A stretch of DNA of 64,000 bases from Argopecten irradians (lineage: Eukaryota; Mollusca; Bivalvia; Pectinida; Pectinidae), in NCBI RefSeq assembly GCF_041381155.1, contig NC_091135.1, positions 4,295,620 to 4,359,619 of the forward strand. The letters run 5' to 3'. The notes under the pieces are model-generated. The model made no database searches. It was given only the letters and a program-made list of their open reading frames with translations, and was not told where the DNA came from. The translations under genes were made by a program, and so were the position numbers. Positions 1-12,200 of this stretch are shown here, piece by piece (the first letter of the stretch is position 1; the number at the start of each line of letters is the position of its first letter).

Positions 1-2600
1 GTATATGTGTGTGTATATTGTAGATATTATAATAATGCAGCACATCACATTTCCTGATTCAAGTTGTCCCCCACTGGTTCCGTCTTAGTATAGAGGTCGT
101 TTATGGGATAATTGTGGTATTATAATATATTGTTATCCGTTTTATATGAATTCTTTACTCTAACACACATGTTGTATATGTATATGTGTGTGTATATTGT
201 AGATATTATAATAATGCAGCACATCACATTTCCTGATTCAAGTTGTCCCCCACTGGTTCCGTCTTAGTATAGAGGTCGTTTATGGGATAATTGTGGTATT
301 ATAATATATTGTTATCCGTTTTATATGAATTCTTTACTCTAACACACATGTTGTATATGTATATGTGTGTGTATATTGTAGATATTATAATAATGCAGCA
401 CATCACATTTCCTGATTCAAGTTGTCCCCCACTGGTTCCGTCTTAGTATAGAGGTCGTTTATGGGATAATTGTGGTATTATAATATATTGTTATCCGTTT
501 TATATGAATTCTTTACTCTAACACACATGTTGTATATGTATATGTGTGTGTATATTGTAGATATTATAATAATGCAGCACATCACATTTCCTGATTCAAG
601 TTGTCCCCCACTGGGTCCGTCTTAGTATAGAGGTCGTTTATGGGATAATTGCGGTATTATAATATATTGTTGTCCGTTTTATATGAATTCTTTACTCTAA
701 CACACATGTTGTATATTTATATTTGTGTGTATATTGTAGATATTATGATAAAGCATCGCATCACATTTCCTGATTTAAGTTGTCCCTCACTAGGTCCGTT
801 TAATTATGTGAGGCGGGATCTTTTTTTGGAAAGAAAATTACGGTATTTGAAAATATTCTCCGTTTAATAAAAATTCTTTACTATCAAATATTTCTTATTA
901 AGTATATATGCATTCATAATGCAGATGGAATCACTATTGCATCGCATTACATGTCTTGCTTCAACTTGTCCCCCACTGGGTCCATCTAAGTATAAAGGTT
1001 GGGTTTTTTTTTTTTTTTTTTTTTGAAAAAATCGCGGCATTTATTAATATTGTCATGTGTTTAATATGAATTCTTCACTCTAAAATATTTGTTATTAAGT
1101 TTATATGCATCAATAATGCAGAAGTAATCAATATTGCATCGCATCACATTTCCTGACTGAAGGTGTCCCCCACCGGGTCCGTCTTAGTATACGGGTCGTT
1201 TTTTGGGAAAATTGCGATATCTTAATATAATCGTATCCGTTTTATTCAACTCTTTACTCTAACACACATGTTGTATATGTATATGTGTGTATAATGTAGA
1301 TAATATAATAATGCAGCACATCACATTTCCTGATTCAAGTTGTCCCCCACTGGGTCCGTCTTAGTATAGGTGTCGTTTATGGGATAACTGCGGTATTATA
1401 ATATATTGTTATCCGTTTTATATGAATTCTTTACTCTAACACACATGTTGTATATTTATATTTGTGTGTATATTGTAGATATTATGATAAAGCAGCACAT
1501 CACATTTCCTGATTTAAGTTGTCCCTCACAAGGTCCGTTTAATTATGTGAGGCGGGATTTTTTTCGGAAAAAAATTACGGTATTTGAAAATATTCTCCGT
1601 TTAATAAAAATTCTTTACTATAAAATATTTCTTATTAAGTATATATGCATTCATAATACAGATGGAATCAATATTGCAACGCATTACATGTCTTGCTTCA
1701 ACTTGTCCCCCACTGGGTCCATCTAAGTATAAAGGTTGTTTTTTTTTTTGGAAAAATCGCGGCATTTATAAATATTGTCATGTGTTTAATATGAATTCTT
1801 CACTCTAAAATATTTGTTATTAAGTATATATGCATCAATAATGCAGAGGTAATCAATATTGCATCGCATCACATTTCCTGACTGAAGGTGTCCCCCACCG
1901 GGCCCTCTTAGTATACGGGTCGTTTATGGGATAATTGCGGTATTATAATATATTGTTATCCGTTTTATATGAATTCTTTACTCTAACACACATGTTGTAT
2001 ATGTATGTGTGTGTGTATATTGTAGATATTATAATAATGCAGCACATCACATTTCCTAATTCAAGTTGTCCCCCACTGGGTCCGTCTTAATATAGGGGTC
2101 GTTTATGGGATAATTGCGGTATTATAATATATTGTCATCCGTTTTATATGAATTCTTTACTCTAACACACATGTTGTATATGTATATGTGTGTGTATATT
2201 GTAGATATTATAATAATGCAGCACATCACATTTCCTAATTCAAGTTGTCCCCCACTGGGTCCGTCTTAATATAGGGGTCGTTTATGGGATAATTGCGGTA
2301 TTATAATATATTGTCATCCGTTTTATATGAATTCTTTACTCTAACACACATGTTGTATATGTATATGTGTGTGTATAATGTAGATAATATAATAATGCAT
2401 CGCATCACATTTCCTGATTTAAGTTGTCCCTCACTGGGTCCGTTTAATTAAGTGGGCGGATTTTTTTTTTTTGGAAAAATTGCGGCATTTGAAAATATTG
2501 TCCGTTTTATATGAATTCTTTACTCTAACACACATGTTGTATATGTATATGTGTGTGTATAATGTAGATATAATAATAATGCATCGTATTTAGAAAAAAT
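1..2600. repeat. 179-bp satellite array with higher-order structure
   Basis: Tandem monomers of 179 bp run from the window edge. The first three copies are almost identical, for example the tgtgtgtatattgtagat block recurs at about 8, 187 and 366. From about 650 the monomers diverge into four recognisable types, and this four-monomer block repeats with a period near 739 bp (gtatatttat at 711 and again at 1450; the tcaacttgtccccc block at 961 and 1698). Short open frames in the array, such as 649-867 and 1406-1726, are products of the repeat. The array continues off the left edge and decays after 2600. Confidence 0.93.
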
Positions 2601-2731
2601 GTCATGCGTTTAATATGAGTTGGGTCTATCTTTGTATACGATTTTTATTTTGAAGGATTTTCTGGTATTTATGACATATTTTCATTAGTTTAGTACTTTT
2701 GTTTAATAATTTGAACACATGCATGCTATTT

Positions 2732-3101
2732 AAAGATGCTCCACCGCCAACAGAGCAAAAATGATACTCATCATTGGAACGATAATTGTTGTTTAATCGT
2801 GTTTATATATGTCTAAATCACACAAAAAAAATCTTACAATATAATATGTTTTGCTTTTGGTGCATGCGCAATCAGTACTTCATTCCATATAGGATAGAGT
2901 ACCACGGATGTTTTTTCGGGATGCAATTAATTATTTTTCGATATTTTTGTCTTGAAGTAAAATGAGAAACTCAAACTTTTCAATGGTGGTAATGGTGTAA
3001 AGTAATAACTTTTGTAACTGAAGAAGAATACTAATTCGTCTGTTCCTGTTTTTGAAAGAGAAAGGAGAAAAAATACTTTTTGTCAGCGGTGAAGCATCTT
3101 T
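2732..3101 (+). mobile_element. MITE, AAAGATGCTCC family, copy 1
   Basis: Inverted ends read AAAGATGCTCCACCGC and, on the right, the complement ending AGCATCTTT. Internal blocks (tacttcattccatatagga; ggtggtaatggtgtaaagta) are shared with copies at 36315, 36804 and 45529. It has no coding capacity. Flanks are TTTAA-like on both sides, so the target duplication cannot be separated from the terminus. Confidence 0.8.
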
Positions 3102-4234
3102 AAAAGAAAATGCGCCATGAAATATAGTTGAAAGACAATCGGAATCAAGAGACGTTGGAGAGTCGCCGTACACGTAGATGTACAGATTTTTGATTGTAAT
3201 AATCAGCTTCTATATGGAATTCACAGTAATGGGGTAAATATATAAGAAGATGTTTACATTTATTATTTATAATAAACATTCCTCTTTATTCCTCCAAATA
3301 GAAGAGTCCCATAGAATGAACAAAATTTAACATGACAAAGAAGAAAACAAATAAAAGTGGAAAATCAACGTACAAGAAACGTAAACAAAAAAAAAGTATA
3401 TATATATATATATATATTTCTTCAAGAAAAACACCTTCATGACAAAGGCAAAATACCTTGGTCAAGAAGGTTTTTTTTCTTTACGAAATATATGATATAT
3501 GTACAAAGAACATTTTTTTAACTTTCTATATATATGTATATACATCTATAAGCAATTTTACATTTTTTACATTTACAAAAAGAGAAGTGGATATATACTT
3601 GTAAACGTAGCAATAAAACGATGAACCAAATATCAATTTTAAGTGATACAATATTATGTGAACCTTACAGTGAATTGACACAAGCTTTGAAAAAAGAAAT
3701 ATTATTTTAGAGTACACCACATGTACTTGAACATTACAAATGCTATATACAATATCAGAATTAAATAAAAAAATACTTATTGAAATGTTAGAGTTGAGAC
3801 TTTGTCAGCATGTATTCAAAAGTATTTAAAATATTTTCATAAGTTTAAACGATTTCTATATTTTAAAACAATTTTGCCACAGTTTAAAAGAAAAATCTTT
3901 TTCTCTTTATTGGTTAAAACAACAAGAACTCATTTGAAAACATACAGTGGTATATCAGTCAGCGGGAACGTGGATGAAAATGCAAGAAAATAGAAACAAC
4001 TATCTGTAACATTTAGATAAAGCTACATAATATAAAATACATATATATCAATATACACTAAATAATTTATTTTAAAAATCATGTTAACCTCGTTACAGCA
4101 CTCGTATACAGTAGACATATCTAGACATATACTTTGCTATAAGTATAGACGAGTTATCTATCTTTACGGGCCCCGCCAGCGCCGGTCCCAGTCAGCGCCG
4201 GTCCCAGTGAGGGACAGCTCAGCTGTTTGATGCC
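3102..4234. other. AT-rich gene-free stretch
   Basis: No coding signal beyond short chance frames. It holds a (TA)n run near 3395-3416 and, at 4169-4200, a duplicated block reading cagcgccggtccca. Nothing else is recognisable. Confidence 0.6.
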
Positions 4235-6115
4235 ACTCGTATAAGCAGTTCTTTTAGCAGTTCTTTAGCCTTCATAATGCAACTGGCTGGGACTGTTAAC
4301 CCTTAGCAATCCATTGGAAAAATTGGCAGTCCCTTAACCTTCACAGTCCACTAGCAGTCGGTTAGCAGTTCCTTAGCAGTTTTTAGGCAGTTATTAGGCA
4401 GTTTTTAGGCAGTCCGTTTTAAAATGAACTGCCTAAAATGTCCATATATGGCGCATGCGACTGCTTACTTTAGGCAGTTCTTAGGCAGTCTATTTCAAAA
4501 TGAACTGCCTAAAATGTCCAAATATGGCGCAAGCGACTGCTTAATGTACGAATCAAAACTGCCTAATATCTATAAATAGCTCACAAAACTGCTAAAAACA
4601 ATCCAAATATGGAGCATGCGACTGCTTATATTTATGAATCACAATTGCTTAATACTTATAAATATAAGTTCAAGAAACTGTTAACACATTTCCAATTATA
4701 TGGGAAAAAAATGAAAATACTATATGGTGGAAAATACACATACCAGTAGACAAGTTATATATAATTACACTAACTCTAAGATAAAGTTTGCAGTTTTTAA
4801 AAAATAACTTGCCTTGCATTATATGCATGCATTTACCGGTATTCATTTTTCAGAAATTTATAGAAAATAAAAGATTGAATAATATAAACCAATCCAAGAT
4901 ATATACACATAAATCATAATGTTTATTTTGTGTCATACAAATTGTTTTAAAAAGAAAATGCATCATCTATATTATACTGGGGGTGTATAAGAGTGAAATG
5001 GAAAATGAATTTGAATTTTATCAATAAAAAAAAAAAAAAAATAGAAATAGTTAACTTCTAAGTTTCCAAATTTAAATGCATGGTTCCCATGCAGCTATAT
5101 ATACATGCACATAGATTGCAAGCTCATGCATCTTACCTTCTACTTTGGGGGTTTACAACAAAATTATAGGGTTATAATCCAGTACACACCAGAATGCATA
5201 CATCCAAAACTGAAACGTTTTACCATTTCTATTCCTGGCTATACACAATTCCCTTTATACTTACACTTATTACTATGTAAAACTGCATGTTGAAAACTAG
5301 TACACCTCACTTATTTAGATGTCCAAAATATTCACCAAATGGTCCAAATTATGTAGAGGATTATCTGTGCACATGCTTCCTCACACCAAACTGTTCAAAC
5401 TGACCGCTGGAATTTGGAGGGAGACTACAGGTTCAAAGGTCACCACATGTGTACACACAGCAACACTACATGTGGGGGTCACCATCACTGTGTATGATGA
5501 CCCATGGCTGTAGCTGCCTCCCCAGGGTGTTAGAGATAAGGGACTGTATATGCATCTATGTTTATATGTACACAATAGTATTATTTGCAGATATTTATCA
5601 ATAGTATGAGAAATTATAATAGGACTTTGATATTTTATAAATACATGTATAGAATATTTAGTTTTGAATTGCATTTAAATGGTTTATGGTGTGTAAAATT
5701 AAAAAAAAGTTTTGAAGTAGGAATTAATCACACATTTAAAATTTACAATTTAATGATGTATCTTTATTCATGTTCCTTTGCATTTAATAATAAGTTGCAA
5801 GACAACTTCACTATATAAGTTTTATTTTGCCATGCAATTTCTTGCCTTTGTCCATTTGGTATGTGAACTGCTCTGTTAGACTGCTAAGGTCTATAAGCAG
5901 TCAATGACAAGCAGTTTCAGTCTATGATAAGCAGTCACTGACTGCTTACAAATATAGTTAGCAGTTCAACAAGCAGTTTTAAATCTTGTATGGTGAAATA
6001 TTAGCAGTTTTCAGTGACTGCTTAAAACTGGACTGCTGATAACTGCCTAATAACTGCCTAAAATTTGTGGGACTGCTACAAAACTGCCTAATAACTGCTT
6101 ATATTAGCAGTTCAG
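4235..6115. mobile_element. Foldback-like element with inverted GCAGT/ACTGC arrays
   Basis: The left end (about 4239-4410) is a dense cluster of AGCAGTT and AGGCAGTT words in one orientation. The right end (about 5870-6112) holds the same words as ACTGCTTA and AACTGCCTAA in the opposite orientation. Inside the left arm a unit of about 78 bp containing atatggcgcatgcgactgct recurs near 4445, 4521 and 4603. The middle, about 4650-5860, is AT-rich with no convincing gene. The inverted short-period arrays suggest a non-autonomous foldback transposon. Exact ends and target duplication are not resolved. Confidence 0.55.
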
Positions 6116-6174
6116 TTTGACATGGGTATACATTTTACCTTTTAGATGCATTATCATATACTGATACAAATGTT

Positions 6175-6276
6175 TAAGACTCGCAAGTTGATATGGGATA
6201 CAATATGCTGATATTAGAGGCATCACATGTAAAACATTGTAAAATCCATGGGACGGGGGTGTTTATACAACTTCAA
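6175..6276 (+). repeat. Dispersed repeat, pair with 30053-30155
   Basis: The sequence from agactcgcaagtt through ggcatcacatgt to tttatacaactt recurs at 30053-30155 in the same orientation with small indels, so both are copies of one interspersed element. No terminal structure is visible. Confidence 0.6.
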
Positions 6277-7940
6277 CTCCTTCTCCAAATAAGGGGAGCA
6301 GTGTTAATTGCGCATTAATATTATTACTGTAACTACTATGTGATTTAAAAAATGACAGAGCTGCCACTCTAGTCTGTGACGTTGATTGTTTTGCAGCAGG
6401 TCATTTGGACGAGTAAACCCCCAAGTTTTACTAGTCCGACTATTTAATTATCAGTCCAAATTAAATATACAGCCGTTTTGCTTCAGCACTTCAGTCATGA
6501 TAAATAAGTTTACAATTTTTATCAAAAATATAGTCTGGATGCATTCCAGAACACAACTTCTCATAAATTGATGCATCCGGACTCAAATAATCTCATACAT
6601 ATATAATGTACTCAAAATGTGTTGAAAAACGCGATTGACCACCGCTCTTGTAAATATAATATTTACCGATATTAAATTAATTGGGTTGGGAGCCACTAGT
6701 CCAATTGGACTAGCTAGTTCATTATAATTAGCACTAGTACAGCTGTAAAATTACTAGTCATGGGCATCGGTCAAGTGCTTAAAGTCGCAGACGGAGAGCT
6801 AATTTTAATCCATGCTCTCTTTTGGTTGTATATGCATATATACATGTAATGTAATTAAAAGGATACTTACATGATATCAGACACTGTTACTTGTTTATTT
6901 GCCATCATGTACTAGTCGTTGTAATCAACATTCCTGTGAGTCCGTGACATGCACATTGCGCATTCTGAAAATAGACGATTTAAATTCGACATATATTGCA
7001 CTTTAAGTGAAAATGGATAAAATATATGGTTAAATCTGCATAATATATATTCTTTGGCAACGTTTAAGGTTGATATAACACTTGTGTGCAAGTCTTGTAA
7101 TGTTTTGCATGGCAATTAAATCACACATTACACGTTATGAATGTATATATTTAACGAACAGATTTTTTTTTTTACAATTTAACATCTTATAAAAAAATAT
7201 AGGTATACATGTAGAGATAATGATAACAGGTGCATTTTGTTATATTAGTAAGTGTTAGGAATTGGTTTTAAAATCATAATCGATGATCGGTTTTGGAAAA
7301 CCTACTAATTAATTATTTCATAATCGGATACCATTTGCAGAAAACTCCTATATTTATAATACCTTTTAGTTTTTTTGAAGAATTTCAGGTAAGATATCGG
7401 ATGAACCAACAGTATAAAGAAGTATTTTTTTTCGTAATTCAAATTATTTTGTATCTAAATTATTATCAGGTCTAAATCATTTTGAAATGTGGTTTTGCAC
7501 ATATAAATAACATATTAAAGGCTCAGAACAGTATAAAATAAGCACGGAGTTATCTCCCATTTAATAATTTATTATTTCATAATCGATCGATCGTCTTTGA
7601 AAAAATCATAATTGATCGATCATCGATTAAAATCGAGAATCGCTCCAACACTAATATAAGTAATACATTTATAGTGAAATTATTATTTTTTCTTTCCAAA
7701 ATGGTACTTTTAATGGAAAATTAGTGAACTTTTGTAACATGTTTATCAAAGTTTTCTCCTGTAACGGATATAGGCTTGGCAGTGAGGGAAATGAAATAAT
7801 GAAACAGTGTATCTAACAATCCTTAAGCATATGGAAAGGAATTTTTTGTCTCTTCCATATACGGCAAAGCAGTCGAGTCGACCTGGTGTACATTGTATGT
7901 AGCCTTTGTCAGTCTGTTTGTACATGTAGAAGTGTAACTT
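6277..7940. other. Gene-free stretch
   Basis: Short frames only, no splice-supported coding segments and no database-like motifs. Clusters of ATCGATCG words occur around 7585-7645 (ataatcgatcgatcg and variants), suggesting old palindromic repeat debris. Confidence 0.5.
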
Positions 7941-8075
7941 ACTGTATGGGAGCATCAGCTTCAGCGGTTTTGGAGAAGAAGCCGAAAATGTGAATTGTTT
8001 ACGGACACACGACGGACGACGCACGACGCTGGACAAAAGGCGATTTGAATTAAGGTCACCTGAGACTTCAAATCC
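7941..8075 (+). repeat. Dispersed mollusc-type repeat fragment ending GGTCACCT
   Basis: The segment from tcagcggttttggagaagaag through acgacggacgacgcacgacg to aaggtcacctga matches the right end of the long repeat at 47950-48083, so this is a solo terminal fragment of that family. The minus-strand frame over 7746-8114 is a shadow of it. Confidence 0.7.
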
Positions 8076-8487
8076 TACTTTTGTCTGTGTTAAGAACTGT
8101 TTGAAATTCATCATAATAATGCATACTTGTAAATAAAAACCCTTCCATACATGTTCAGTGTTATTGTGGTTACATGTATTTACCGAGTTTTGTTTTCTAG
8201 CTTTTTTCGCCTAGTTTGACTTTTGGATGCATTTGCTGTAACGTTGCACACCAGCAATTTGGGACAGAACAAGTTGCTGGAAGTAAAAACCTAATACAAC
8301 AGAAAACATGCCAATCTCGAACAAATCCTTTGTCGTATCAAATGACGACATTTTCCCGATAATAAATAACGTAAATACCTTGCAATCAACACATGCCGGG
8401 ACATGACACCTATATAAGCACATACTGCTGATTCTCTGCTCATTTTCACAACATTATCAATCTTTATTTGGAAAGCATAAACAGACA

Positions 8488-8645
8488 ATGGGGGGATACT
8501 TTTTTGATAGGGGGGATACTTTTTTGATGGGCAGAAAAAGTATCTGGATACTTTTTTGATGGGGGATACTTTTTGATGGGGATACTTTTTTGATGGGGGA
8601 TACTTTTTTGATGGGGATACTTTTTGATGGGGATACTTTTTTTTT
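8488..8645 (+). repeat. Short minisatellite, GGGGATACTTTTTTGAT units
   Basis: About nine copies of a unit of 17-19 bp, ggggatacttttttgatg with variable length of the G and T runs; one copy is interrupted by cagaaaaagtatctg. The length variation sits in homopolymers, as expected from slippage. Confidence 0.85.
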
Positions 8646-8825
8646 TATATGAAATATAGCATCCAGTGCATAAAGGAAAATTATGTAAATATTATGAGCT
8701 GACAGTGTGGATAATTTTCTACAATCATAATGAGGAAAAACAGTATAAAGCTAGTATATTAATAATCCGAAATAAAAGGCCAAAATAAATTCAAAGTAAA
8801 ATTAAAATCATTTCTATGGAATATA

Positions 8826-8868
8826 TATTCAGCCACTATAGGGCCTTCTTCAGTCCGAAATAACACTA
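8826..8868 (-). other. Degenerate hammerhead-ribozyme-like block
   Basis: On the minus strand: CTGAAGA, then AGGCC-CTATAG-TGGCT, then GAAT. This follows the plan CTGATGA, GC-rich stem II, GAAA, with one change in each conserved core box. It would probably be inactive. Its position downstream of the GIY-YIG frame fits known Penelope-like terminal ribozymes. A chance match cannot be excluded. Confidence 0.28.
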
Positions 8869-9609
8869 ACACAACGAGTTCGTCTACATGTTTGTTTACA
8901 TCTATTGTGTGCAGGTACGAAATGTCTCGGCCCGTTTGATGTATACGGCGGGTTATTTCGACCCAACATGCTATGTGCACTAAATCAACCCCAGTGTTTA
9001 AACAATGGTTATAACCACAAGATACTTTATCAGATAGACTCGTGTAGCCATAAACATAGCACTGACGTATCAAAAGGGGATATTATATGCAATCACATGC
9101 ACGGTCGAAATGTCAGACATACCAGCTTTTCGAGGTGGCAATCGAAAGAAAAGTTTGACAATCGACTAAGGGTATGTTATTGTTTTGAGACAACTCGTAC
9201 CTCACACTATTCTGTAGACATAGTGCCTATTACATCAAATCTAATAAAATAAAACACAGAATCCTATTATCATTACGTTTGAAAAAAGGATCAGAGAAAA
9301 TCCCACTAGGGGCCACGTCCACGTGATCCTTGATAAAGACCAGTCAAATTGCTGCCCCAAAAACTTTCACACCTAATGTCATCTCGCCCCAAGAGCACAA
9401 CATAGCTTACCGTATATGTATACTGGGACGAAATGTCGTATACACTTGATGCAGCAAGGTGCAGAACCTACACGTGGTCGTGAGTACACGTGGTATAAAG
9501 ATCACCTGAACATGACATGACCCCCCATGGGACGCTGTCAGATCCTCTAATCACCGGAGTGGTCATAAGGATCTGTATTTTAATCAGATTTCCTATCACA
9601 TATTGCTGT

Positions 9610-10196
9610 TCACAGTCGTGGTTCCCTAGTGACCACCAATCTCTCTACGGCAGGTTGCTCCCATTCTGACTTAGAATTGAGGAGCTTGTCAGCAACTGAT
9701 CCGTGTATAGCGACCGCCCCTGAAACTTGTCGTTCGAGTGGCTTAGAGAAGGTCTTGAGGACTTCACACTTGAAGTTTCTAATGTCACCTTCGTCTCCTG
9801 GGTGTTCTTCGAGCAAGTGCTTAGCCAGAGCATTAGAGAGATTACCACTCTCTACTTGGCGCCTGTGTTCCTGGAACCGGGTATATGCATTTCGGCCGGT
9901 TTCACCAATGTACTCAGCCACTGTGTTGTGCTTGGCACAGATTTTGCATGTGGCTTTGTACAGCGCACCGGACCGGAAATGTAATGACCCACCACCAGAA
10001 CCAGGGTTGCTCTGACACAGCACACACTCTCCTCGTTGACACTCATCACCAGATTTAGTGTCGGTACGAACAAGTTGCTGCTTGATCGTCTGCCCACCAG
10101 TTTCAACCACCCTGATATTCACGTCAAGTCTGGGCCCCTGTACCGCTGTCACCCCTCGCACACGTCTGGCAAGTTCTGCACCAGGAGTTGATGGTA
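9610..10196 (-). pseudogene. GIY-YIG endonuclease domain, retroelement fragment
   Basis: The frame is open on the minus strand from about 10196 to the stop at 9610 with no ATG at its head, so it is the C-terminal part of a longer polyprotein. Visible features in order: a cysteine cluster CQRGECVLC, a second CKIC..H pair, the nuclease core AEYIGETGRNAYTRFQEHRR (the YIG and the conserved Arg), an ALAKHLLEEH helix, and the C-terminal block LLNSKSEWEQP. Zinc-binding cysteines followed by GIY-YIG is the endonuclease layout of Penelope-like retroelements and relatives, where the enzyme nicks target DNA for priming. It is uninterrupted for about 195 codons, so decay is recent or mild, but the RT is missing. 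Confidence 0.72.
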
Positions 10197-10200
10197 CGAA

Positions 10201-10539
10201 AATAGATCACATGTCATCGGTAAAGTTACGGATGGTAAAGCCCAAATTATATGTCGTCTACGTAATTGGAAAGTTAAAAACGAGATCTACCAAGCAAAAA
10301 AAAAGTTGAAGACTCGAGATAAAACGGACAAAATTTTCATATCTGAAGACCTCACACCAACTCGCCAAACAATTGTCCGACGTCTTGGTAAGGCCAGAAA
10401 GTCTAATGAAATTCACTCTTACTGGACCAATGACGGACGTATTTTCTACAAAGTCGGGCAGGATTCTAGAAAAATCATTGTTAAATCAATAACAGATATC
10501 GCGCATCTTGCCACTGACATTGATCAAGCAGATGGCTGA
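10201..10539 (+). pseudogene. LINE ORF1-like C-terminal fragment
   Basis: The plus frame opens at about 10201 without a start codon and ends at a TGA at 10539. Recognisable text: GKAQIICRLRNWKVKNEIYQ, then KIFISEDLTPTR and SYWTNDGRIFYK. This resembles the C-terminal half of non-LTR retrotransposon ORF1-type proteins, in which a nucleic-acid-binding region ends with an F(I/V)(S/N)EDLT block and a WT..G.I segment. It abuts the Penelope-like fragment on the opposite strand, so one was truncated by or inserted at the other near 10197. Assignment is by motif memory only. Confidence 0.5.
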
Positions 10540-10686
10540 ACAGGTCACTTTCAAAGTATAAATACCCAAATGACATTAATTTTCATTTTTGTTTGTATTC
10601 AAATTTATGCATATGTAAATTGTACAATTGGTGTTTACACTTATCTTATGAGATAACCTGCTTATGTATTCTTATGAATAAGTGAC

Positions 10687-11465
10687 ATTTAATTGATATA
10701 TGGAACATCTACACTGGTATCCAAATGGTAAAAAATATTTCTACATTGGTATCTGGATGGTATAGGATATTTTTACATTAATATCTGAATGGTATTGACA
10801 ACTTTTTACATTTGTATCTGAATGGTATAAGATATATCTGCATTACTATCTAAATAGTGTAGGGATTTTCTACATTGACATCTAAATGGTATAAGAGATA
10901 TCTACATGAGTATCTGAATGATATAGGTGATATCTACATTGATTTTTGAGTGGTATATATGTCTACATTAATATTTGATTGACATAGGAGATTTTGATAT
11001 TGGTATCTGAATGGTATAAGGAATTTCTATATTGGTATGTATCTGAATGGTATAGGAGTCTTCTACATTGGTATCTGAATGGTGTATGATACATCTACAA
11101 TGGTATTTGATTTGTATAAGATATATATGCATTGATATCTGAATGGTATAAGAAATATATACATGGGTATCTAAATGGTATAGGATATTTCTACATTGGT
11201 ATCTGAATGGTATAAGATATATCTGTAAATGTATTTGAATGGTATAGGGTATTTCTATGTTGCAATCCGAATGATATAAGAGATATCTACAACGGTATAT
11301 AAATAGTAAAAGAGATCTCTACATTGGTATCTGAATAGTACATGATTTAAATACGTTGGTATCTGAATGGTATAAGAGATATTTACATGGGTATCTGAAT
11401 GGCATAGATGTCTACATTGATATCTGAATGATACAAGATACATCTACATCGGTATCTGAATTTGG
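10687..11465 (+). repeat. Degenerate 30-bp minisatellite
   Basis: About 26 diverged copies of a unit near 30 bp: tctacattggtatctgaatg followed by gtataagata, with frequent substitutions and small indels. The unit length drifts between 26 and 34 bp. No protein is implied. Confidence 0.85.
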
Positions 11466-12200
11466 TGGGTTTTGTTTTCTTTTTATTGTGATGTATAATA
11501 TCACTTTGGGCCTGATAAAGTTATTTTTTGGTAAATCACATCATCAATCCGATAGTTATTTGTATTAATATGCAAAATTGAATACTGCATTGTGTCCCCT
11601 AGAGATTGAATAGCATTAAATTGTATACTATAGTATATATAGGAACAATTATAATAATACCACATTAGATCTTTCTTGTGTGTTTTTTGGTGTCGGTTTT
11701 TGTGTTTCTATTTTGTTATTTTCAAATGCTTCAATGCGCTCAATTGTTAAAAACATTAATTAAAGTTGAATTTATCCTCATTTTTGTTACAAATATCCCA
11801 TGTGAAAATGTACATACAAAATGTTTATGTTTTTTTCTCTGTTTCTCTATTTATGTATTTTTTCTCTAAATACGAAGTGTTGTTACCTTGACCTAGAACA
11901 ATTAACCACGTGCCTTTCTGTAGTGTACCTTATCCGGTTTTTCCAGCGTTTATGTGTGAGTGCGTCCGTGCGAGACCTTGTGCTATATTTATGCTATGAC
12001 AATGGTTAACAGGCGATATATCTGCGATTTGGCATAGGGTTTCAATCGGTTGCTTCTATTGCAAAGCGTATGGAGGACCAAATTTTAAAAAGAGTCGATA
12101 TATTATAAACGTTAATTTCGATTTCTTTGCCCATGAACATGTTATTTATCGTGACCTCTTTGTTTCTAGTATAAAAGCCAGTTTGGCATCTGTAATACTT
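11466..12200. other. Gene-free stretch; may include the LINE 5' UTR
   Basis: AT-rich with no convincing gene. The LINE reading frame at 12201 stays open upstream without an in-frame ATG for at least 130 bp, so part of this stretch is probably the element's 5' region. The 5' end of the element is not marked by any recognisable boundary. Confidence 0.4.

Larger units (their letters stand above)
8755..10196 (-). mobile_element. 3' part of a Penelope-like retroelement
   Basis: Read on the minus strand, a GIY-YIG endonuclease reading frame (10196-9610) is followed by roughly 850 bp of non-coding sequence holding, at 8868-8826, a block that resembles a decayed hammerhead ribozyme. Coding endonuclease followed by a ribozyme-bearing terminal repeat is the order expected of Penelope-like elements. 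No reverse-transcriptase domain is present in the window; the element is cut at about 10197, where plus-strand LINE-like sequence begins. The left end is approximate. Family assignment rests on the endonuclease type and layout, not on an alignment. Confidence 0.55.

Noticed and set aside
649..1726. Small membrane-protein-like frames
   Set aside because: Satellite monomer translations.
8905..9252. 115-codon plus-strand frame
   Set aside because: Lies over the non-coding terminal part of the Penelope-like element; no recognisable motif.
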